In this document: one piece after another, positions 51,146 to 60,417 of the stretch
Layout: each line of letters opens with the position of its first letter
How positions within the stretch are numbered: position 1 is the first letter of the stretch
Source: an uncultured Verrucomicrobiota bacterium
Lineage (GTDB): Bacteria > Verrucomicrobiota > Verrucomicrobiae > Verrucomicrobiales > DEV007
Reading direction: 5' to 3'
Assembly (NCBI GenBank): GCA_902591645.1
Contig: CACJBM010000003.1
Location: 1 to 64,000, forward strand
DNA: 64,000 bases
Notes under the pieces: generated by a model
Database searches by the model: none
What the model saw: the letters and a program-made list of their open reading frames with translations, nothing else
Told to the model about the DNA's origin: nothing
Made by a program: the position numbers and the translations under genes

Positions 51146-53758
51146 TCAGTCTAGGTAAAGAAACTCGTTACTGGACATTAGAATTCTGGAATAGGATTTC
51201 CAGATTTCGGTGTCCTGCTTTTCGGGGTCATTTGAAACGGTAGGAGCCATTGCTCTAGCAAAGTCTTCAAAGTCCTCATGATCGGTTTGAATTGCTGATC
51301 TGGAAAAGAGTTGCTGACAAGCGTGCTCTAATCTCTGATCCGGACCGATCGCGCGGATATTCGATGCAAATTGTTCGGCACAGTTATGAAAGAATGGGTC
51401 ATTCATAAAATAAAGGGCTTGGCTAGGAACCGTGGTCCGGGACCTGCTAGCAGTGCTGGCATTAGGGTCAGGACCATCAAATAGACTGAAAAAAGAAGAG
51501 ATCTGGTTTCTCTTACGCATGAGATAAATGCTCCGTTTACTGCTGGCATATTCACCCGCGAAGGGGTTGTGTTGAGTGAAGTTCCATTTATCGCGTGGTG
51601 GAAAAGGATGCTCTTTGCCGGGTGACACATCTAACATACCTGAAAGATAAAGAATCGTATCACGAATCTCTTCAGCACAGAGCCTTCGCCTGTCAAAGCC
51701 AGAGTATTTTTTTGGTCCTGGCCCTGATCGGGCCGACTGTTGATAAGTGGCACTGCTCATTATCATGCGGTGCATTTGTTTAATACTCCAACCACTCTTA
51801 ATAAATTCGAGTGCGAGATGATCCAGTAATTCTGGATGAGTTGGTGCAGCTCCATGTGTGCCAAAGTCATTCGGAGTTCCGACAATGCCTTGGCCGAAGT
51901 GCCAAGCCCATATCCGGTTCACCATTACCCGTGCAGTGAGAGGATTCTTTGGACTAACAATCAAATCAGCTAGATCCAGTCTGCCACTATGATCCTTATC
52001 CCCTAAAATCTCACCTCCCAGAACTGATAAAAAACGTCTTTTAACGACTGGCCCTAGATCTTTAGCATCACCCCTATTATGAATAGGGTAATCTTTAGGC
52101 GTACCTTCTGCTACTGCATACGCATAATCAGTTTTAGTTATCGGTTTAGTATTTTTGTGCTCCTCAATTTTAGCGATTCCGTGCTTATCTAGTGCCAATT
52201 TTTCATAAGAAGAATGAATTTTATGGTTCGCAAAGTGTTGAAGTTGCCAAATCACCCCATCCCCAAATGCGTGTCCGTCTGCAACTTTTAATTCTATTTC
52301 AATTTTACCTGTAACCGGGCTAATCCAAGTCACTGCAACTGGGCTTTGTGCACTGGGATGAACAAAAAAACTTCTAGCGGGTATTTCTGTCCAAACTTTT
52401 ACTGGGTTCTTGCTCGTGTTTACGGCTACAGATGGAAGATTTCCAGGTGACCATTTTTTTAGTGTTGATTGGCCATCAATGGCTTCTGCCTTTTCGTTCA
52501 GCAGACGCGGTCCTTCAGGACCAATGTCTAGAAAGTACCATATACCCTTATTTGAATTGAGGGGATTAGCTTTAGTTAAAATGTCTATGAGATCTTGTGT
52601 TGACCACTCTAGATTTCCTGAATCGGTTTGGTGTTTAATTTTTAAATCTATTAAAGTGGTATCAGCCCCGTGATTTGCATTCGGAGCAATTGAGATCTGT
52701 ATCGCTTCACCTTTTCTAACATTGATTTTTATCGGATCAGAAGAAAAATCTATGGACTTTCCAACAGGCAAATGCCCTTCTGAAAGCATCTTGTAACTCT
52801 CTGATGCAACTTTGATGAGTTCATTTTTTGGATTTTCTACAAGATCTCGTTCAAGTTTTTTGAGCTTTTCTTCCCATTCTTTGTTTTCCTCAATGACATT
52901 ATTGGTTACGAGAGGCACGAGATCCCTTGGTTGTTGTTTAGGTTCGCACCCAGGAAAAGGAAGCCTTGAGCTAGCCATTACACCATACAAAGCATAATAA
53001 TCTGCACTCGTTATGGGATCATGTTTATGATCATGACAGCGAGCACAAGCAATAGAAAGGCCAAGAAATGTTTTGCCAAGGTTATCAATAGCATCCTCAT
53101 AGGTGAGATACATTCTCTTATCAATGTCGTGACCGAATCTTCTCGCGATCGCCAAATACCCAGTAGCAATAATACTATCTGCAAATTCTGCACCTTTCTT
53201 TCCAGTAGCAAGAATGTCTCCGGCAATTTGTTCTCGAACGAACTCATCGTAAGGCTTATTGGAATTGAAGGCGTCGATTACCCAGTTCCTGTATCGCCAG
53301 GCATCCTCAATTGGATGATCGCTATTCTCGCCGGCAGTGTCAGCGTAGCGCACCACGTCCAACCAGTGCCGGCCCCACTTTTCACCGTAGGCACTTGACC
53401 CCAAAAAAATCTCGATGATTTTGGAAAAAGCAACTTCATCATTGCTTGGATCATTAATGAATTCAGCAACAGTTTCCGGGTTTGGAGGAAGCCCAGTTAA
53501 ATCATAACTGGCTCTGCGGATAAGTGAGCGCCTGTCCGCTCTTGGGCTTGGATTTAAAGATTCAGTAGTTAACTTTTTAATAATAAAATCATCAATGACA
53601 TTACGTGACCAGTCATTCTTGGTATTTGCGGGGACAGTGATTTCATTAATAGGTTTAAGCGACCAAAGTTTTTTTTCGGCAAAGAGTTGACCCGGACCAA
53701 ATAAAAATAGAGCGACCGCAATGCTCAAAAGCCCTAATATGTTGACTATCAATGTCAC
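51146..53758 (-). CDS. PSD1 protein (DUF1549/DUF1553, planctomycete cytochrome C-like)
   Basis: 870 residues from a GTG start with an N-terminal hydrophobic segment (about 4-24). DUF1549 region: RSLIRRASYDLTGLPPNPE, GEKWGRHWLDVVRYADT, and the CxxCH-like CARCHDHKHDPIT. The central stretch (about 330-560) is a beta-rich insert. DUF1553 region: NPLTARVMVNRIWAWHFGQG, FGTHGAAPTHPELLDHLALE and STASRSRTTVPSQALYFMND. Exported, function unproven; PVC genomes encode many, and they are suspected to bind or act on complex carbohydrates. Immediately upstream of its DUF1501 partner. Confidence 0.92.
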   Translation of the reverse strand: MTLIVNILGLLSIAVALFLFGPGQLFAEKKLWSLKPINEITVPANTKNDWSRNVIDDFIIKKLTTESLNPSPRADRRSLIRRASYDLTGLPPNPETVAEFINDPSNDEVAFSKIIEIFLGSSAYGEKWGRHWLDVVRYADTAGENSDHPIEDAWRYRNWVIDAFNSNKPYDEFVREQIAGDILATGKKGAEFADSIIATGYLAIARRFGHDIDKRMYLTYEDAIDNLGKTFLGLSIACARCHDHKHDPITSADYYALYGVMASSRLPFPGCEPKQQPRDLVPLVTNNVIEENKEWEEKLKKLERDLVENPKNELIKVASESYKMLSEGHLPVGKSIDFSSDPIKINVRKGEAIQISIAPNANHGADTTLIDLKIKHQTDSGNLEWSTQDLIDILTKANPLNSNKGIWYFLDIGPEGPRLLNEKAEAIDGQSTLKKWSPGNLPSVAVNTSKNPVKVWTEIPARSFFVHPSAQSPVAVTWISPVTGKIEIELKVADGHAFGDGVIWQLQHFANHKIHSSYEKLALDKHGIAKIEEHKNTKPITKTDYAYAVAEGTPKDYPIHNRGDAKDLGPVVKRRFLSVLGGEILGDKDHSGRLDLADLIVSPKNPLTARVMVNRIWAWHFGQGIVGTPNDFGTHGAAPTHPELLDHLALEFIKSGWSIKQMHRMIMSSATYQQSARSGPGPKKYSGFDRRRLCAEEIRDTILYLSGMLDVSPGKEHPFPPRDKWNFTQHNPFAGEYASSKRSIYLMRKRNQISSFFSLFDGPDPNASTASRSRTTVPSQALYFMNDPFFHNCAEQFASNIRAIGPDQRLEHACQQLFSRSAIQTDHEDFEDFARAMAPTVSNDPEKQDTEIWKSYSRILMSSNEFLYLD

Positions 53759-53832
53759 GGAGGGAAATATAATGTGTTAGGATTGAATAATCTAGGCTAA
53801 TTTATAATCATCCAGATAAGAATTTCCAAGGA

Positions 53833-55272
53833 ATGAAACTTCCTAATCACCCAACGATTTCTCGCAGAACCATGATCAAGGCAGGTTCTATAGGTGCATT
53901 GGGCTCAGGGCTAAGCGATGCGGGTCTCTTAAGAGCACTCGCGTCTTCTGAGAAAGGAGACGGAAAAGCAAAGTCTGTTATTTATATTTTCTTATCGGGC
54001 GGCCTTTCGCAGATTGATACTTTTGATATGAAGCCTGATGCTCCACTTGAAATCCGTGGTGAATTCTCTCCGATTAAGACCAAGACACCGGGCCTTCATA
54101 TTTGTGAGCACTTACCTGAACTGGCTAAAAGGAGTGATCGTTGGGCTCTTTGCCGATCTGTGACTCACCGCTGGAATGAGCATTCTCAGGGCCATCACAT
54201 CATGCTCACTGGTCGCTCTGAAACTCCTCAAGGATTTGATCCGAATAAGCCGAGGCCCGAAGACTATCCATCAATAGCAGCCATGGCGAACCGTTACCTA
54301 ACAGGTTCTGGCGCGCTTCCACCGTCCATGGTCCTTCCGGAAAAAATTGTTCACCGGACTGGGAGAACCTTGCCAGGACAATTCTCGGGCCTCATGGGTG
54401 AGCGTTGGGAACCGTTCTTTTTAAATTGCTCTAAGTACAATGCAGCAAGCTATGGAGCATATCCTAATTATCTCTTTCATCATGCGAAAGGCAAAGTGGA
54501 TGGATCAACCAAAAAATTTCTTGAGCCAGATTTATCATTACCCGAGGCAGTGGGACTTGATCGGTTACAGGATCGTTTAGGTATTTCACGGTACCTAGAT
54601 TCACAGCAAAAGCATTTTGAAAATGAGGTCGAAGTAAGAGAGTTTGACCGATACACCAACATGGCCGTATCGCTCCTTGCAGATCCAAAGACAAAGTCTG
54701 CATTTGATGTGCATGGAGCTGATCCCAAGCTTCAGGACAATTATGGCAGAAACGCTTTTGGCTGGTCCTTACTCATGGCTAGGCAATTAGTAGAAGCGGG
54801 CGTTAAGTTAGTTCAGGTTAATCTTGGCAATAATGAAGCTTGGGACACGCACCAAGCAGGATTTCCTAGCCTAAAGAATTTTCTGCTTCCACCAACTGAC
54901 CGTGCCGTTTCAGCGTTACTCGATGATTTACATGATCGCGGTATGTTAGAAGATACTCTCGTAGTGATGGCCAGTGAATTTGGCAGGACACCTAGGATCT
55001 TCAAGATACCAAAAGCAAAGCTCCCCGGTCGTGACCATTGGGGCGCTGTTCAGACCGTACTTTTTGCTGGGGGCGGCATCACTGGTGGAGCAGTAGTTGG
55101 GTCCAGTGATTCTAACGGAGGCCATCCTGCCACTGATCCGCACAGTCCTGAGGATTTTGCGGCGACGATTTATAGAGCACTTGGAATTCCACAGGATGCT
55201 CATTGGGAGGATTTGACCGGCAGACCACATCCGATCTATCACGGAAATCCTATAAACAAGATATTTTCTTAG
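53833..55272 (+). CDS. DUF1501 family protein
   Basis: 479 residues. Signal-like start ISRRTMIKAGSIGALGSGLS; SVIYIFLSGGLSQIDTFDMK, HICEHLPELAKRSDRWALCR, WNEHSQGHHIMLTGRSE, NEAWDTHQAG, MASEFGRTPRIFK and PGRDHWGAVQTVLFAGGGI. Closer in layout to the copy at 47141 than to the PSD1-linked copies. AAGGA directly precedes the ATG. Divergent from the PSD1 gene at 53758, with which it may share a promoter region (74 bp). Confidence 0.9.
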   Translation: MKLPNHPTISRRTMIKAGSIGALGSGLSDAGLLRALASSEKGDGKAKSVIYIFLSGGLSQIDTFDMKPDAPLEIRGEFSPIKTKTPGLHICEHLPELAKRSDRWALCRSVTHRWNEHSQGHHIMLTGRSETPQGFDPNKPRPEDYPSIAAMANRYLTGSGALPPSMVLPEKIVHRTGRTLPGQFSGLMGERWEPFFLNCSKYNAASYGAYPNYLFHHAKGKVDGSTKKFLEPDLSLPEAVGLDRLQDRLGISRYLDSQQKHFENEVEVREFDRYTNMAVSLLADPKTKSAFDVHGADPKLQDNYGRNAFGWSLLMARQLVEAGVKLVQVNLGNNEAWDTHQAGFPSLKNFLLPPTDRAVSALLDDLHDRGMLEDTLVVMASEFGRTPRIFKIPKAKLPGRDHWGAVQTVLFAGGGITGGAVVGSSDSNGGHPATDPHSPEDFAATIYRALGIPQDAHWEDLTGRPHPIYHGNPINKIFS

Positions 55273-55292
55273 CTTGTCCTTGCTCTCCTCAA

Positions 55293-56717
55293 TTAGGCAA
55301 GTATACCAGATAGAACATTGCCGTGCACATTAGTGAGGCGCCTTTGAATCCCGTTGTGGTAATAACTGAGACGCTCATGATCTATGCCCAAAAGATGTAA
55401 TACAGTCGCATGGAAATCATACCAGGGGACAGGATCAATGACAGATTTGTAGCCGATATCATCAGTGGCTCCGTAATTTATTCCTGATTTGAGGCCTCCT
55501 CCAGCAAGCCATACACTGAAACCGACCTGGTTATGATCCCGGCCCGTGCCGACCTTGTCAGATGCGGACTGAGTAAAAGGAGTCCTTCCAAATTCTGAAG
55601 TGAATAAAATGAGCGTCTCATCAAGCATTCCTCTTGCCCTAAGATCCTTAATCAGAGCCGCGACGGGCTGATCTATCCGCAGAGCCTCGCGTCCATGATT
55701 ACGTTTCATGTCCTCATGACCGTCCCAGTTAATCCTTGGCGAGCCAAAAGAACCGCCTGAGAAGAGTTGAACGTGCCTTACTCCGCGTTCCAAGAGTCTC
55801 CTCGCAAGTAAGCAACTCCTTCCGAAGTCTCGTGTTTCTTTACCATTTAAACCATAACTTTCACGGGTCCTTTCCGTTTCGCCTTCGATGCTGGTAACTT
55901 CCGGAACAGCGAGCTGCATTTTTGCTGCGAGTTCATAACTCGCGATTCTTGCTGCGAGTGTATCATTTGTGCCCGTTTCCTTCATGTGGAGATCATTCAT
56001 TTTTTTGAGAAGGTTTCGACTATTGGATTCAACCATAGGCTCAATCTTTTCGGCCGGGAAAAGGTTACTGATAGCGTTTCCATCACCACTAGTCCTGAAC
56101 GGAACTCCCTGATGACGGGCAGGTAAGAATCCGTTGGTCCAGTTACTGGTTGATCCGGCCGGCATGCCTCGAGAGTCAGGAAGGACCACGTAAGTTGGTA
56201 AATCACTGGTCAAATTGCCAAGTCCATACGATACCCATGACCCCATCACCGGGAATCCATTTAGACGGAAACCGCTACTTTCCTGGAACGTGGCAGGTGT
56301 ATGACTTGAGGATTCAGCAACCATTGAATTAATTACGGTCAGCTCATCAGCGATTGTCGATATATGGGGGAAAAGATCTGAGATCCACATTCCGCTCTGT
56401 CCCCGTTGCTTGAATTCCCAGTCATTGGACCTTAGCAGACCAACTCTACCAAAAAACACGTCGGGCTTTTCGTCTGCCTGCAAAGACTTACCATGCATTT
56501 CCTTGAGCTTGGGTTTGTAATCGAATGAATCAACCTGGCTAATACCGCCGCACAAGCATATATGAATGACCTGCTTATTATGGGGTATGTGGTGAGCCTT
56601 GAGTGCTTGAGAGGCGAATCCATCTTCCAGCATGAGCGATGAAATGGCTGCACCTCCTAGGCCATGCGTACTCCAGTTCAGAAAGTCTCGTCGCTTGATG
56701 TCGTTATTGATTTTCAT
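55293..56717 (-). CDS. DUF1501 family protein, partner of PSD1 gene 2
   Basis: 474 residues. Start KRRDFLNWSTHGLGGAAISS is a Tat-like signal; then VIHICLCGGISQVDSFDYKP, ESSSHTPATFQESSGFRLNG, NWDGHEDMKRNHG, FTSEFGRTPFTQSASDKVG and RLSYYHNGIQRRLTNVHGN. It is paralogous to the gene at 49745 and, like it, starts 3 bp after a PSD1 stop. Convergent with the DUF1501 gene at 53833. Confidence 0.92.
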   Translation of the reverse strand: MKINNDIKRRDFLNWSTHGLGGAAISSLMLEDGFASQALKAHHIPHNKQVIHICLCGGISQVDSFDYKPKLKEMHGKSLQADEKPDVFFGRVGLLRSNDWEFKQRGQSGMWISDLFPHISTIADELTVINSMVAESSSHTPATFQESSGFRLNGFPVMGSWVSYGLGNLTSDLPTYVVLPDSRGMPAGSTSNWTNGFLPARHQGVPFRTSGDGNAISNLFPAEKIEPMVESNSRNLLKKMNDLHMKETGTNDTLAARIASYELAAKMQLAVPEVTSIEGETERTRESYGLNGKETRDFGRSCLLARRLLERGVRHVQLFSGGSFGSPRINWDGHEDMKRNHGREALRIDQPVAALIKDLRARGMLDETLILFTSEFGRTPFTQSASDKVGTGRDHNQVGFSVWLAGGGLKSGINYGATDDIGYKSVIDPVPWYDFHATVLHLLGIDHERLSYYHNGIQRRLTNVHGNVLSGILA

Positions 56718-56720
56718 CGA

Positions 56721-59345
56721 CTAGTTCAGATAAATAAATTCATTGGAATTAAGAAGGACTCTGCAAAGTGCCGTAAGGCCGTTCTCTTTTACGAAGTCCT
56801 CGATGAGTTTTTTTTCCTTTTCCTTTGGCTCACGCATAAAGGCGAGCTCGAAGCCGCGTTTGACTTGAGCATTAATATCGTTTCCGGCTTCTGCTTTTAA
56901 TCTGTCAGCAAATTTGCGTGACATACGAAGAACGAACGAAGTGTTCATCATGGACAAGGCGCCTAGAGGAGTCGTTGTAATACTTCTGACGGGAGCAGAT
57001 GCTGATGGGTCAGGGCAGTCAAGTGGTGCGAGGAGTGGATGAACGTTACCTCTTGCCCAGGTCCTGTAGATGCTACGGCGATTAAATTCATCTCCTTCTG
57101 GATCGGTGGCATCATAGACCCAAGAACCTTTGTGATTGTACATTTTAAAGTCGCGATAACCCGGCCCACCCATTTTTTTATTTAGTTGCCCTGAAACGGT
57201 CAGTATCGAGTCACGAATGAGCTCAGCTTCTAACCTTGAGATCGATCTTTTCCAGAGCAATACGTTGTCCGAATCTTTTGCCAAGGCTTTAGGATTTTCT
57301 TGCGAGGATTGCCGATAAGTAGCGGAATTACATATTATTTTATGCATCGATTTTAGGCTCCATTTCTGTTCCTTAAGTTCAGCAGCTAACCAATCAAGAA
57401 GTTTCGGGTGAGAAGGGGTTCCGCCATTAAAACCCAGATCATTGGTTGTTTGAACGAGACCCTTCCCAAAGTGATAATGCCAGAGACGGTTGACTATGAC
57501 TCTGGCAAAGAGAGGGTTGTCAGGGGCACTTATCCAGGTTGCTAATTTTTTACGCCGCTCGGCATCAGGAGCGTCCGCCTTTAGCCCGAAATTTGAAGAT
57601 ATTGATCCAGTAACAGATTGAACCCCGCCGGCTGAAACTTCATCCCCTAATTCGAAAGGGCTACCTCTAACTAGAAGATGTGTCACCGGAGCCTTTGATG
57701 GCCTTACTGCGTACACTTTCCTCTTTTTCATTTTACTTAACGCTTTATCAATCTGGGCAATTTCAGTTTTCCAGCTTTCCCTGACAATTTTTTGTTCTGG
57801 TCTGAGCCTAGCGACCAGCTCAGCTTCTGAGACAAAATTTCCACTAGATGAAAGTGCAATTTCTTCAGCCGTGAGCGCCTTATCATAGAGTTGGGCCCGA
57901 TCAATTTTCCCACTTAACATTAAATTACTACCGGCTTTAGTTCCGTGGCGCATTCCAAATAGAACCTGATAATTTCCGGAGGAAAAATCCACTGATTCAG
58001 ACTTATAGGTTTTTCCATACGGTTTTCCATTTCTGTAGGCGGTGATATGACCATCAGCTTTGTAAACGATGGCGATGTGGGTGAATTCATCCTTTGCCTT
58101 ATTTTCCTCTTCGCCTCCGAAACTTTGTGTCCTTGAGTAACCTTCACTACCCGCCATCCAGTGTTTCGGATCGCGCTCTCCAAACACGATAGCGTCAAAT
58201 GTCTTACCATCGTTACTTTGCATGCTCATAGCGGCTCCGCCTCGCTGATCAAGATTGTTTAATTTTACCCATGCTTCGAGAGTCTTTGCTTTCATGTTCC
58301 GATTAATGGGAACAGTCATCACGTATGCAGACTTCCCGTCCAGTTCAAGGGCACCGCCATTGATTCTGGCACCGCCCAATGCTTTTCCATGAATGTTTCC
58401 TATCTGGTCTTTTAGGTCCTTGTCAAAGGTCCATATTGCTATGGGTTGCGGTCCTCCATTATTTCTTTTGTCACCTTTGCTTTCCTTGAGAATCAGTTCA
58501 CGGATTCTTTTGTCACCGGTCTCGAGCCTTTGTTGTAGAAGATCCTTTTTTTGTTTTAAAGTTTTCGGGTTTCCGGAAGCCGGAACATCGCGATCTCCTC
58601 TATGTACACCTCCCAGGGCAGATGCCATCTGGTAATATTCCTTTTGCGGGATCGGGTCAAACTTATGATCGTGACATCGTGCACAATGGACCGTGAGTCC
58701 GAGGAAAGTTTGGCTGACGGTCCCAACTAAGTCTTCCATTTCATCTTGTCGCATGATTTTTCTTTGCTTGTCTCCGGAAGGCTTGAGCCCATCGAATGCT
58801 CCGCACACAAGGAAGCCCGTGGCAATGATGGCTCCTGGATCATTAGGTTCAATGACGTCACCTGCAATTTGGAGTCGTGCGAACTTGTCATAAGGCATGT
58901 CCTGATTTAACGCATCAATGACCCAGTCCCTATAAGCCCAGGCATTGGGACGCAGTTGATCATATTCGAACCCATTACTTTCTCCATAACGGGCCACATC
59001 TAACCAGTGCCTTGCCCACCGTTCACCGTAATGTGGGCTAGCAAGGAGTTCGTCAATATCGGGGGTTGAATCTGAGGCTGGAGGAAGTCCGATAAGATCA
59101 AAATGTAGTCTGCGAGTCAGCGACCTGCGATTTGCTTCAGGAGCAGGGTCGAGTCCTGTCTCTTCAAGTTTTGCGAGAACAAAATTATCAATTGGGTTAC
59201 GAACCCATTTCTTGTTTTTAACTGCAGGAACTTCTGGTCTTTTAATTTGCTGGAGGGACCACCAGTCTGAATCAGCGCTTTCTTGAGCTTCGATCCGTAA
59301 ATTTAGGTTTGCTATTAACAATAAAATTAGCCAATGCCAGATCAT
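56721..59345 (-). CDS. PSD1 protein with LamG-like insert (DUF1549/DUF1553)
   Basis: 874 residues from the ATG at 59345 with signal peptide IWHWLILLLIANLNLRIEA; an in-frame ATG at 59387 adds 14 residues. DUF1549: RSLTRRLHFDLIGLPPASD, GERWARHWLDVARYGESNG, CARCHDHKFDPIPQ. The insert (about 300-530) is a concanavalin/LamG-type domain (GGALELDGKSAYVMTVPINR, KTLEAWVKLNNLDQRGGAAM, KIDRAQLYDKALTAEEIALS). DUF1553: NPLFARVIVNRLWHYHFGKG, FNGGTPSHPKLLDWLAAELK, APVRSITTTPLGALSMMN. The LamG-like insert suggests carbohydrate binding. Upstream of its DUF1501 partner by 3 bp. Confidence 0.93.
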   Translation of the reverse strand: MIWHWLILLLIANLNLRIEAQESADSDWWSLQQIKRPEVPAVKNKKWVRNPIDNFVLAKLEETGLDPAPEANRRSLTRRLHFDLIGLPPASDSTPDIDELLASPHYGERWARHWLDVARYGESNGFEYDQLRPNAWAYRDWVIDALNQDMPYDKFARLQIAGDVIEPNDPGAIIATGFLVCGAFDGLKPSGDKQRKIMRQDEMEDLVGTVSQTFLGLTVHCARCHDHKFDPIPQKEYYQMASALGGVHRGDRDVPASGNPKTLKQKKDLLQQRLETGDKRIRELILKESKGDKRNNGGPQPIAIWTFDKDLKDQIGNIHGKALGGARINGGALELDGKSAYVMTVPINRNMKAKTLEAWVKLNNLDQRGGAAMSMQSNDGKTFDAIVFGERDPKHWMAGSEGYSRTQSFGGEEENKAKDEFTHIAIVYKADGHITAYRNGKPYGKTYKSESVDFSSGNYQVLFGMRHGTKAGSNLMLSGKIDRAQLYDKALTAEEIALSSSGNFVSEAELVARLRPEQKIVRESWKTEIAQIDKALSKMKKRKVYAVRPSKAPVTHLLVRGSPFELGDEVSAGGVQSVTGSISSNFGLKADAPDAERRKKLATWISAPDNPLFARVIVNRLWHYHFGKGLVQTTNDLGFNGGTPSHPKLLDWLAAELKEQKWSLKSMHKIICNSATYRQSSQENPKALAKDSDNVLLWKRSISRLEAELIRDSILTVSGQLNKKMGGPGYRDFKMYNHKGSWVYDATDPEGDEFNRRSIYRTWARGNVHPLLAPLDCPDPSASAPVRSITTTPLGALSMMNTSFVLRMSRKFADRLKAEAGNDINAQVKRGFELAFMREPKEKEKKLIEDFVKENGLTALCRVLLNSNEFIYLN

Positions 59346-59536
59346 CAGAGGATTGTTGTTCTTTAGATAGAATGAGTCGAACATCAAAGTTTAATCAGTA
59401 GCGGTAAATATCGGAATCAATTTTCTATTTTACAAGCCCATGGGCAAGGGAAATCATCTCACGGATAAGCTCCTACTTGTATTATTGATGCTTTTTGGAC
59501 TAATATTCTCACACTAAATAAAACATACTTCATTAT

Positions 59537-60403
59537 ATGAACCGTCGATCCTTTCTTAAATGTTCTGCAATTCCCTTAACTTCTGTTCCGCTAATTACTT
59601 CCGGTGCGCAAGATTTAAATAAAAGTCCGAATTTTAAGGGTCGAATATATAAGGCACTGAAGGGTGGTAAAAAGAGGGGAGAATCAGTTGAAGCTTTTTT
59701 TATGCGACTCAAAGGACTTGGGTATGATGGTGTCGAAAGTGGTAATGCTGGGGAAGCAGAAGCTTACAGGGCAGCGGCTAAAAAGACCGGGATTCGTGTG
59801 CATGGACTCGTTAACGGTGGACATTGGTCTGTCCGATTAAGTGATCCGAGACCCGAAGTCCGTGAGAAGGGAAGGAAGAATCTCGAGAATGCTTTGATGA
59901 ATTCTCATTTGCTTGGAGGGTCTTCTGTGTTGCTTGTGCCAGGAAGGGTAGGAGGCGCTAACGAAACCCATGAGCATGTTTGGGAACGCTCAATTGAGCA
60001 AGTCAGGGCCGTTATTCCTCTAGCTTCTAGGCTTGGAGTTAGAGTTTTGATCGAGACTGTTTGGAACGGTTTTTGTGAGAGTCCTGAAAAGTTTCGGGAC
60101 TATATTGATGAATTCGATAGTCCCTGGGTCGGTGCATATTTTGACATCGGAAACATGCAAAAATTTGCGCCTGCTGAGGACTGGATTAGGACCCTAGGTA
60201 ACCGCACCGTCAAGCTTGATGTGAAGGACTGGGGCAAGAAGAATGGATTCTGCAGGCTCGGCGAAGGTGACGTTGACTGGGACAAGGTCCGGGCCGCTTT
60301 ACATGAGATAGGATTTGCTGGATGGGCTACCCGAGAAGGTAGCGACAAGTCATTAGAAGACACTAGTCAGCTCATTGATAATTTGTTGATTGGGATTAAA
60401 TAA
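59537..60403 (+). CDS. Exported xylose-isomerase-like TIM barrel protein
   Basis: 288 residues with a Tat-like signal NRRSFLKCSAIPLTSVPLIT. AP endonuclease 2/xylose-isomerase-like TIM-barrel features: GYDGVESGNAG, VLIETVWNGFCESPEKFRDY, GAYFDIGNMQKFAPAEDWIR, VKLDVKDWGKKNGFCRLGEG and a final WATREGS, which supply metal-site Glu/Asp/His residues. Probable sugar epimerase or isomerase, exported, fitting the neighbouring Gfo/Idh/MocA and DUF1080 genes. Confidence 0.87.
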   Translation: MNRRSFLKCSAIPLTSVPLITSGAQDLNKSPNFKGRIYKALKGGKKRGESVEAFFMRLKGLGYDGVESGNAGEAEAYRAAAKKTGIRVHGLVNGGHWSVRLSDPRPEVREKGRKNLENALMNSHLLGGSSVLLVPGRVGGANETHEHVWERSIEQVRAVIPLASRLGVRVLIETVWNGFCESPEKFRDYIDEFDSPWVGAYFDIGNMQKFAPAEDWIRTLGNRTVKLDVKDWGKKNGFCRLGEGDVDWDKVRAALHEIGFAGWATREGSDKSLEDTSQLIDNLLIGIK

Positions 60404-60417
60404 TTAGTTCAACGAAT

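Noticed and set aside
47141..56717. DUF1501 proteins as sulfatases
   Set aside because: They share the superfamily fold but lack the C/S-x-P-x-R formylglycine motif seen in the true sulfatase at 3078..4403.
51146..59345. CARCH motifs of PSD1 proteins as proof of cytochrome c function
   Set aside because: CARCHDHK is a fixed family motif and may bind haem or metal, but a single motif does not establish electron transfer.
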